64,000 nt of DNA from Argentina anserina (Eukaryota > Streptophyta > Magnoliopsida > Rosales > Rosaceae), in contig NC_065876.1 of assembly GCF_933775445.1 (NCBI RefSeq), forward strand, positions 11,036,001-11,100,000. The letters are read 5' to 3'. Under the pieces are notes generated by a model. The model saw nothing but the letters and a program-made list of their open reading frames with translations. It was not told the DNA's origin and ran no database searches. Each line of letters opens with the position of its first letter. Within the stretch, counting starts at the first letter, position 1. Below are positions 55,935 to 64,000 of the stretch, one piece after another. Both the position numbers and the translations under genes were made by a program.

Positions 55935-56868
55935 CAGTCAAATAGTGCTCCCCTTGATGTTTCCTCAAGTAGACTAGGAAACAATTAGGCTTGCAGCAAA
56001 AAAAAAAATCTGCTGAGGCAGATCACCCCACATGTCATCCCAGATTCCCAGTCAAGGTTGGATCCAGGAAACAAAGGCGGGCTAGTTTGTGGTCTTTTTC
56101 TCAGGTTCCCTCCATAGTTGAAGGTTCCATAGGTTGAAGACTTGGAGCTGGTGGGGGTGTCTGTTGATTCCAAAAAACAAAGGCAGGCTAGTTATGCTTC
56201 AGTCTCAATCCTTCATGTCAGTACGCGGACATATCAAATTCTTTACTAATGCGTCGGAGACATGAGGATAGAGGCACGGTATTCTAGTTCATGGGTCCTC
56301 TGCGATTGTTCAAGTGTCATGGCAGAGCATTAGAGCCGCCACCCGATATTGGCATACCGTGGAATGCTAAGGTTTGCGCTCTCTGTAATGTTGAACATCC
56401 AGGCCACTATGCCTTCTACTTCTCTGAACCGCAAGGATTCTAGACAAGTAACACTTTCTCCGCTGTTGCTTTCTCCGAGCTTCTACCTGGTTATGTTTGA
56501 GATTACATGGTCAAAATGTCAAATGATACATCGGCAAACAATCATTCAGCAGCTCACTCCATTGGAGCTTTATACTATGTTTCACTATATGAAATTTGAA
56601 ACTAAACAAGCTGACTGCATTGATCGTTATAGAAGCTGCTTGGACAGCAAAATGCTCAACGCCATTTTGGCTTTCGGTAAATATATAGGTGTCTTCCCCC
56701 AGAGCTTGAGAGATGATCAATTTTGTATAATGGTTGCGCCTTGCTTGCAGATACGAACTAACTTGAGAGAACCTCTTCTCATTGATCTTGAATTACTTGT
56801 TTCAGTAGCGCGTAAATTGTAGCGAATTACAATAAATTGGGTTAAAAAAGTTCCTAGTGGTGATGTTA
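55935..56868 (+). other. Stretch with an unrecognised 157-codon open frame
   Basis: The frame 56349-56822 has no recognised domain. The overlapping frame before it reads PPDIGIPWNAKVCALC and HPGHYAFYFSEP, which looks protein-like but then meets stops. It may be a fragment of a decayed gene. I see no splice signals that join these into a convincing model. Confidence 0.25.
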
Positions 56869-57100
56869 GGAAACAAATGGTATCAGAGCTAGGTTAGGCT
56901 TGAAGCAACCGAACCAAGGTGCATCCTAGTTCAACATAGCCCGATACCACTTATTTGATTAAGCACCAATGTTGTCCGGTAGTGAGGACTTCTTCAGCTA
57001 TTAACATTGTTTTCTCAGTTCATTTTCCGATGTGGGATTAGCTCTCTATTCCTTTATCATATCAAACTCAAAGCAACAATGGTTTGTAGTAGATTACAAA
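56869..57100 (+). mobile_element. Possible TRIM/LTR element internal remnant
   Basis: The initiator tRNA-Met-like primer motif tggtatcagagc lies at 56878-56889, followed by ctaggttaggct. About 150 bp on there is ccgatgtgggattagctct, a phrase common in short plant LTR elements. LTR copies were not clearly paired, so this is tentative. Confidence 0.4.
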
Positions 57101-57580
57101 ACAGAGTATTTGATACAGTTGGCAATTCAAACGGACTACCTATATTTGGCACATTTCAATCTCTTAAGGGGCTACTGAGTGGTGCATAGCAAATCCCTGA
57201 CGTTCTTTCAGTTTCCATTAGCGACGAGATACAGGAGATCCCAGTAGAAATAAACAGATATTGGCAAGTTTGCATCTAAACTGAAACTTCAAATATTCAT
57301 TTCCTGATCAACTGAAAGTAAAAAATAATTCCTACGGCGAAAACGATTAATGCGTTTGACAAGAATTAGAACAGAACAAGGCAAATACTGCTATTCACCA
57401 ATATTCCTAATTTTTGTACAAAAAGTTTTTAAAACAAATACATTGAAAAGAATGGAAGGCTTTAACAAAGTGCTGACCACTGACGATAAAAGAAATCTTC
57501 ATATCAAAGCGTTAACTAAGTTTTACATTTCATGAAAACACCCATAAACATCATTCCCCCCACCAATTTTCTTTTCCCCC
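57101..57580. other. 3' flank and probable 3' UTR of the RABD2 gene
   Basis: No coding sequence. The minus-strand RABD2 transcript should end somewhere in this AT-rich stretch; I did not fix a polyadenylation site. Confidence 0.4.
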
Positions 57581-59383
57581 TTAAGAAGAGCAGCAACCGG
57601 ACTTTTGGTTCACAGGCTGGCCACGAATCTGCACTGTTGGAGGCCTGGCATTGTTCATTGGTTGGCTTGCCATCCTGCAATGGAAACCAAAACATATAAA
57701 TATGTTAAAAATCAAGGATGCAAGATCTAAATGTTTCAGCAGCTTAATCACCAACAACATCACATTTAATACAGAGATAAAAAGTCTGGTTGCAATCGTC
57801 TTCACAATTTGCATATTCACTATTTTGTAAGTTACATGGATGATTGATCCAGTAATGACAAAAAAAACTGGATACACACGACGTACCTGTTTTTAATCTC
57901 TGCAGCCATAGCCATGAAGGCCTGCTCAACATTGGTGGAATTCTTAGCACTGGTTTCCATAAAAGGGATTCCAATTTCATCTGCGAATGCCTAAGCAAAG
58001 TAAACAAAGAGTTAAATCATTACATTTGCACTCGTATACTACACATGGATAAGAGTAGTCTGTCAACAATACACAATGGAAAACCTGAACATGGTCATCA
58101 ATTTACCTTGGCTGTCTCAGTGGACACAACTTTATTCGCTGTGAGATCACACTTGTTTCCAACTAGAAGCTTGTTCACATTTTCACTTGCATAACGGTCA
58201 ATTTCATTCAACCATTGCTTAACATTGTTGAAACTCTCTTGGTCTGTGACATCATAAACAACCTGCAAGAACCCAAAAAATACCTATCATACATAGCAAG
58301 TCCAGGGAAACAAAGAAGCATGAGTACCAACTAGTGAACAACCCACTTACAATGATACCATGAGCACCACGATAGTAGCTGCTAGTGATTGTCCTGAAAC
58401 GTTCTTGGCCAGCTGTGTCCCACTGCAAATCCCAAAACCAATTCACCATTAACAACAGTGAGAAACCAATATTCTCAACACTTATTGGACTAAACTAGCC
58501 AGATGTATACATACTGAACAACTCCAGAACACTAGTAGTATCATTTAAATGAGCAACAAATTCACTACACATGGCAGAGGGTTCATATACTTACAATTTG
58601 AAGCTTGATTGTCTTTCCATCCTGCTCCACAGTGCGGATTTTCTAAACAAGCAAAACAACACAACACGATTCAATTAGAGTCGAACCATATGAATGACTT
58701 CCCCTATCGAGGCTCAAATGAACCACACTATGTAAAACCAAGGTAATTGCTTACAAAGTCAACTCCAATTGTGCTGATGTAGCTATCCAAGTATGAATCA
58801 TCCTAATTTCCACAAAACACACATAAAAAATCAGCCGCAAACATCGTAAATCGCCTACTATAACTCCTCGATAAACGAAAACTAGAATATAAGAACAAAG
58901 CTGACAACAACTTACAGCAAACCGCAGAAGTAAACACGACTTGCCGACACCGGAATCACCAATCAGCAAAAGCTTAAACAGGTAGTCACTGCATCCAATT
59001 CACCACAGAATTTAGCAACTACGTGATCCAAAACAATAATCAGACTATTATAAACAGCACAACCTCACTGATCAAAATCAACAATCCAATAATCAACTAT
59101 AAACCTAACAAGCACCGATACAACAACTCTACCAGTCGCAATGATTGAATTAAATTCCGAATCTAAAGCAAAACCTACACGGATCTGACTGATTCCGAAG
59201 CTTCTAGATCTAAATTCAATAAAACTTAATTCGAGCGTATAACAGACATAAATATCCAGGAATTAAACAAAATCAAAGCCTCCAAGAAGCTAGGGATATA
59301 AAGATCATCTCATAAATAATCAAACTCGAAAGAAGAGAAAGTAGATGGAATTATGGAAATCGGACTCACTATTCGGGATTCAT
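57581..59383 (-). CDS. RABD2: Rab1-type small GTPase, RABD2 class
   Basis: Eight exons with consistent GT-AG borders join without a frame break: 59383-59370, 58988-58916, 58802-58755, 58642-58595, 58422-58351, 58262-58107, 57990-57887 and 57674-57581 (609 nt, 202 residues). All G motifs are present: GDSGVGKS (15-22), the switch I Thr T40 in SYISTIG, WDTAGQE (62-68), NKCD (121-124) and ETSAK (149-153). The C-terminus ends CCSS, with C199 and C200 for geranylgeranylation. The nearly invariant [17 protein letters not shown] start and [11 protein letters not shown] tail identify the RABD2 (Rab1) class, which acts in ER-to-Golgi vesicle transport. The first exon holds only 14 coding nt, with ATG in the expected MNPEYDYL context. 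Which RABD2 paralogue (a, b or c) it is cannot be told. Confidence 0.95.
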
Positions 59384-59558
59384 GGCTGAGCCGGTGAGTG
59401 AATCGCGAGAACTCGGTGAGAAGATGGATTCCGGCGAGAAATTGCGTCGGAGGTGATAGCCTTCGCCGGAGTGAGAGAGAAGGTGGAAGAAGAATAATAG
59501 AAGAAGAAGAAGAAGAAGAAGGTGGAGGAGGAAATAAGAGAGAGGGTGGGGGTTTTGT

Positions 59559-59567
59559 ATTATATAA
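59559..59567 (-). promoter_or_regulatory. TATA box of the RABD2 gene
   Basis: On the minus strand TTATATAAT lies about 176 bp upstream of the ATG. The leader between contains a (TTC)n run (plus-strand GAA repeats at about 59498-59520). Confidence 0.5.
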
Positions 59568-59607
59568 AAAGGACCCCTAAAATGCCGGAATTCTCTAATA
59601 GTGCCTG

Positions 59608-59642
59608 TGACGTAGTATCGGGGGACTAGATTCCGCCACGTG
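59608..59642 (-). promoter_or_regulatory. G-box and TGACG-type elements upstream of RABD2
   Basis: A perfect CACGTG palindrome at 59637-59642 (in ccacgtgtag) and a TGACGTA word at 59608-59614 lie 40-85 bp upstream of the TATA box. Both are recognised bZIP/bHLH target types in plants. Function is inferred from sequence and position only. Confidence 0.4.
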
Positions 59643-60799
59643 TAGACAATCAGTGATTAATTTTGAGAGTACGATTTTGGGCGTCTGCATTATGCACTAG
59701 CACAGTTGCATAATACAACCAACTTTTAATTTTTTTGGGAGAGATTTACAACCAACTTAAACCTAACTGGTTTAAGTGGAAAGCACGCAAGTTAGCTCAT
59801 TCATTGTTCTTCAGTTGAATGAAATTATCTATAACCTAGTTCTTACATATGTGAATTGTATGCGGTTAAGAAAAGTGTGAATTGTACTTGCTTGGGAGGA
59901 AGATTGTTGAGACGAGAGTGTTTTCATATTTTCTACAATTGAAAAAAAAAACCCTTTAAAAAAGGAAGATTGATGTCAAAATTTCTCAAAGTGTGAATCA
60001 AATGGAAAAGCATAAATCATATAAGCAGTAGTGACTCGGACCTCAACAGCACTATAAACATGATAACCCACTAAGACCAGAGCCCTTCAAATTCAATTTG
60101 AATGCGACTAATAGAGGGGTGTTTAAGTCCTTTCCAAATACATAAAGAAAGTGTTTGAATTCCAAAGAAGCCGAATGTGTGAATCAACCAAAGCCTGGCA
60201 CAGTTGTTTCTGAGTTGCTTCGTCCTCGTGCTTCAAAATCTTAAGGCCAAAGGCAAATAAATCCAAACAAAGACATGAATGAAATGCACGTCGTCAAAAG
60301 CACAAGAGGGAAAGGAAGGCAAAAAGCCAAAGCCAATACGTGCGCGTTCGTGTTTACGCAACCTAGCCTTTAGTCTGCACTTCCTCTCGTCGCTCATAGA
60401 TCTCAATTTTGCAAGTGGTTCCGCCCCTGCTTCTGTGTTGGATTTGTTTAGATCCTTATAATTATTTAATTGAGTAAGGATAAATGGTTATATATTATTT
60501 GCATTATCTCTAATCCTTAGTTATTCTAACGGTTATGAAAATTTTATACAAATTCAAGCACACGAAAATCCTAAGCAGATTAGTTAAATCACAATTTATC
60601 ATATACCAAATAACAAACTTTGTGTGTCACGGGTGAAAATTTTGAAGTCTTATGTTTGATTGTTTCATGTAAGGTCCAATTGTTTCACAATTAACCATTT
60701 TGACGGTGCGTGGTAAAAATAAAAATTTACCCGCCGAGACCAATAATGGCGTGCCATTCTTGACCCGTTGACGAGTGCATTTGGGTGTTGAAGCCAAAG
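59643..60799. other. Shared upstream region between RABD2 and the small membrane-protein gene
   Basis: A divergent intergenic region of 1.4 kb between the two start codons. No coding or transposon structure was recognised. It likely holds both promoters. Confidence 0.45.
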
Positions 60800-61076
60800 A
60801 TGCACAGATCCGCCAGTGCTCCCCGAGTCTCCGGGGACTTCCCGGTCAACTCGTCATCAACTTCACCGCAGCAACAGCAACAGAAATCTTCAGCCGCTGC
60901 AACCCATGACTTAGAGCACCACCACCATCATGACGTGGATCTGCCCACATACGATCCCCTATCTCATGCCGCCAAGAGAGAACGTTCTCGCATCAGGTCC
61001 GCAGAGAACGTCATCCACTTAATACCTCTCATCCTCGCTCTCTGTGCCATCATCCTCTGGTTCTTCTCCAATCCAG
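60800..61076 (+). CDS. First exon of a small single-pass membrane protein (uncharacterised)
   Basis: From the ATG at 60800, 92 codons run to a splice-donor-like site (aatccag|gtacac). The first part is Ser/Gln-rich (STSPQQQQQKSSAAA), then a His run (EHHHHHDVD), then the conserved-looking DLPTYDPLSHAAKRERSRIR. A strongly hydrophobic segment, ENVIHLIPLILALCAIILWF, is a probable membrane span with the basic stretch on the N-terminal, cytosolic side. The downstream exon was not identified. A short terminal exon after ttgttgcag at about 61798 would add a single residue before a stop. I do not recognise a named family. Frame, composition and the divergent position support a real gene. Confidence 0.55.
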
Positions 61077-62535
61077 GTACACAATTACAATCATGTCCGT
61101 CTTCCTCATCTCTTGTCTTACTTTTCTGTCTTGTAGTTGTAAGTTGTAACACTCTTTGAGATGTGTGGATGTAGTTATTTAGATAATGACTTGGTTCTTT
61201 GTTAGTTCAAGTTGGAAGTTAGAACTTCAACTGTAGTTTGAACTGATTGGGTTTGAAGATGAAGCTGTTTGCTTTTGGATAGTTCTTCAGTGGACCAACT
61301 GTTCGATATTTGTCGCCAAGCGTGTTCTTATACTTATATATTGAAAAGTGATTTATCAATTTTTTTTCGAAGAGACGAAGCTTTGTTTAGGGAATCATCA
61401 TCAAGCTGCGGGATTAACAAGAACTGTTATTTTGGAACATACTTAAGAAATGTATGTGAACAATGTATGCTTAAGAAGAAACTGTTGTGATTTGCTGTAG
61501 GCTTCTAGTGCTTGTTGTAAGCTTCAAAAATGTTTTAGGCCTGTGATATCCCTTCGAATAAGAACTTGCTTCTACTGCTTCCGTGAAACTGTTATGCATC
61601 TGTCTGTCATTCTATTCAGAATGTAGGGAACATGTGGAAGCTTCATTGCTTCTAGTTATGATCATACAACTAAAGAAGTGTTTGGAATTTCATTGTAGTC
61701 ACTATTATTTGGTTTTTGGGGGGCTTGTATGAGTAAATACGAAGTTTTTTTTTTAAACAATATATCCTAAGAGATTTACGTGACTCAGTTGTTGCAGCAT
61801 GATGGTTATGAAGATTCATGCTGATGGTGAAGGACAGCTTGGAATTAGACATTTTATGCATCTATAAGCCCCAAGATTATTAGAGTAGCCCCTTACTCTG
61901 GAAGAAGCTCTTGTCAGCAATCTATATGTGAATGTAAGGATAAAATTTATGACCCAGATAATTTAGTTTGTGTTAAACAAAATTTGAATATCATAGGATT
62001 TTCACAGAAAGTAGCATTCATATAGGATAGCTATTCTTGGGAAATAGCAGAATTGTATTCCCTTACAGTACTTTGATTAGATTAAGCACTATTTTTACTT
62101 GATTAATGAGCCTGCTGTGCCATATAAATTTTGATTTGTTTCATTGACTACTATCTAGATGAATCAATTTGAAAGATTAGCTTACATGATGCGACTATAA
62201 CCTGTTAGCATGAGTAGCTGCTTTATAAATCTCTAAATTCCTAGTACAGAAGTATATGGAGTAGGCAAATAAACAGCTGGTGCATACTAAAAGGTGAAAT
62301 ATACAATAACAGTGAGGAACTTCCAAGCATTTTCAGTTTTTCCTATCCCTTAGGTTTCACTGACCTATACTTATATAAGTCTAGAGGTGTTGAGTTCCCC
62401 CAACATCACACAACTTGATTCTGTAGAGGTTGGCAGTCAAAATTTGTGTGTTCCAATATTGGTCCTAGCTGAATGAACTTTGGAATGATGACATTGTTCC
62501 GTACGGAACACACAACAGGATTATTTTTATTGCAG
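61077..62535 (+). other. Intron and/or 3' region of the small membrane-protein gene
   Basis: No credible coding exon was fixed in this stretch. Acceptor-like sites occur at about 61499, 61619 and 61798. The sequence is T-rich on the plus strand, in keeping with plant intron or 3' UTR. Confidence 0.35.
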
Positions 62536-63663
62536 CATTGACCCAATGAGATTTGCCCGAATCGTTAGAGGAAAGATTCGCGGCCATCTTTCACTTCCAT
62601 ATGAGCTGAGAGCATTTTGGTCCTGACTCGATTGCCGCTGCAAGCTTTCGTGCCAAAATTACTGAATCTTCCAAAGCACAACAGGCACCTTGTCCAAGAT
62701 TGGGAGTCATTGGATGCCATGCATCTCCAACCAGCACAACTCTTCCTGCTGAAGCCGGAGGGCTGATGGATGGCCATAGCCACTGGTCTACTAGTGGTGT
62801 TCGTCTGATTGTGTCATCCGGTGTATGGTCTATGATGTCTGATAGGTCTGAAGGCCAGTTTGTTACCAAATCTCTAGCTAGCTTCTTTAGCACAGCTGGG
62901 TCAGTAATGAAAGTAGTTCACACCGTTGAAGCAGATTACCTGGAGACCACGATGGAAGCTTCAGAGTTCAGACCAAGTAGAGTACCTGGAGATGGCATGT
63001 TGAAGCAGACAAACCAGTAGACTTTTGTAGGAGAAATAGGAACAATTCCGGCACGCTGCCCTCTTCCATAGATTTGATTCAGTTTTGGTTCAAATTTATG
63101 GCCACCGGGAAAGAATGCAAGGCCACGAAGAGCACAATGCCCTGCATACTTAGGCTCGGGGAATCCCATCCACTTAGATATAGAACATTTCCGTACCCTT
63201 GGACTTCAAGAAATTGGGTTTTGAGATCTTCTCCAACTCCAAGTGCATCCAAAACCTTCCAACCATTTTTGAAGAGGGTTAGTGAAGTTCCACTGGTTCG
63301 AAGTGACTCTGCTTCTAGCACCAATGATCCAATTCCAAGCCTAAAATTCCAAACTATTTATTAGAAAACAAAAGTATTCATACTTGCAACTTGTAACACT
63401 CTTACCAATTACCACCCATATTGTCGGACATTGGGAAGTTTGCCTAGCAAAGTTTTGTAAACAAAATGGATTGACAATCTGACAAGGCCTGCAATTCCGG
63501 CACCAACTATGTCAATCTCCTCCTTGCGGGCAACAGATTGAGCTCTGATGATCGATAAATCAAAGGGTTTGGTTCTCGCTATGGTAGGAGCTTGGAGCCA
63601 ATGGTGAGTCTGAGAATGGTATGGTGAACTGTGGTGCGCTAGTAACAAAGAGCCTATTGCCAT
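62536..63663 (-). pseudogene. FAD-dependent monooxygenase pseudogene (MO1/CTF2-like)
   Basis: The N-terminal exon (from 63663) has a Ser/His-rich probable plastid leader, then EEIDIVGAGIAGL with the FAD-binding GxGxxG; right after this the homology breaks off (VRLSIHFVYK). The next block (about 63345-63197) reads LGIGSLVLEAESLRTSGTSL and GWKVLDALGVGEDLKTQFLE. At about 63170-63197 the sequence jumps with a frame change to MGFPEPKYAGHCALRGLAFF, so the whole middle part, which in intact relatives includes the second FAD motif (GCDG type), is missing. Then come KVYWFVCFNMPSPG, an intron or insertion, [27 protein letters not shown], and the GD motif [21 protein letters not shown] frameshift at about 62615 cuts off [20 protein letters not shown]. 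Family members are flavoprotein hydroxylases with largely unknown substrates. Confidence 0.82.
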
Positions 63664-64000
63664 TGTTGGTCAGATTGTGTTAATGTGTAACTTGCAGATC
63701 GAGGAGTGATAGTATGAGTGAGTTGGAGAGTGAAGGAGGATGTGTTGGTCAGCCAATCTGCCATGGAAACCTAGTGGATGTGATGAAATGGAGTGTAGCC
63801 ATTTGGATGCGATTTTACCCGGGAATGATATTTTTTCTTTTTTGAGTTGTGACCAATTTTGACAATATGACAAACACTATTAGGAAGAAAGAAAAAAATA
63901 AACACAAATCAAGACGACAATATCCTTTACAGATATCACTCTTATTTATGTATGTCAATTATAGGGTCAATGCACAACTGCAACCTCACATATGACAAGA
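63664..64000. other. Upstream flank of the monooxygenase pseudogene
   Basis: No gene or repeat was recognised. It would hold the leader and promoter of the parental gene if the locus is an old gene in place. Confidence 0.4.

Noticed and set aside
1..64000. CRISPR arrays, operons, phage or bacterial systems
   Set aside because: The window is clearly eukaryotic nuclear DNA; the tandem arrays seen (145-bp, 22-bp, 158-bp) have no spacer structure.
1..64000. tRNA, rRNA or snoRNA genes
   Set aside because: No cloverleaf with A and B boxes and no rRNA segments were recognised by eye; a covariance-model search would be needed to exclude them firmly.

Overview
This is a 64 kb window of AT-rich plant nuclear DNA. 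Spliced genes with GT-AG introns, long transposon-filled intergenic stretches, many CT/TA microsatellites, and plant-specific families (GRAS, DYW-class PPR, RABD GTPase, chloroplast-type PLA1) all point to a eudicot. The element types and protein wording resemble Rosaceae (Fragaria/Rosa type), but that placement is inference only.

Four genes look intact: a single-exon plastid-type phospholipase A1 (12329-13945, +), a two-exon small cupin (17967-20384, -), a single-exon LISCL-type GRAS regulator (39246-41255, +), and an eight-exon RABD2/Rab1 GTPase (57581-59383, -). The first exon of a small membrane protein (60800-61076, +) is also visible. Five gene-derived loci are broken: a fumarylacetoacetate-hydrolase-domain (FAHD1) fragment (29270-29784), an Stm1/RGG RNA-binding fragment (21566-22220), a DYW PPR pseudogene (53838-55934), a FAD monooxygenase pseudogene (62536-63663), and the copied 3' end of the PLA1 gene (about 24298).

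Layout: 1-1494 is the 3' end of a Copia element with its LTR. 1.5-12.2 kb is gene-poor. 12.2-15.5 kb holds PLA1 and a downstream block that recurs at 24.3-27.4 kb, where it is split by a 5'-truncated LINE. 15.9-17.9 kb looks like a solo Gypsy-type LTR. The cupin gene follows, then hAT-like elements at 20.7 and 23.4 kb. 28.4-32.2 kb is a retrotransposon gag fragment split by a 3.3 kb PIF/Harbinger element that carries a transposase remnant, the FAHD1 fragment and a ~145 bp tandem array. 32.9-37.2 kb holds further TIR elements, one with a solo LTR inside. After the GRAS gene come a hAT MITE (42.9 kb) and a complete but decayed 3.8 kb MULE with long TIRs, an 8-bp TSD and a nested hAT element (43.6-47.4 kb). 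47.5-53.7 kb is repeat-derived, including a TRIM and a MULE-like element carrying a tRNA-Met primer-site-like motif and a small ORF that may come from a reverse-transcribing element. 53.8-64 kb is the more gene-like end.

The genes do not form a pathway; this is ordinary dispersed plant gene order. The main interest is the archive of nested insertions with readable target-site duplications, the captured gene fragment, and the segmental duplication. Boundaries of TIR/TSD elements were read by eye from matching ends; family assignments come from recognised motifs, not database searches.
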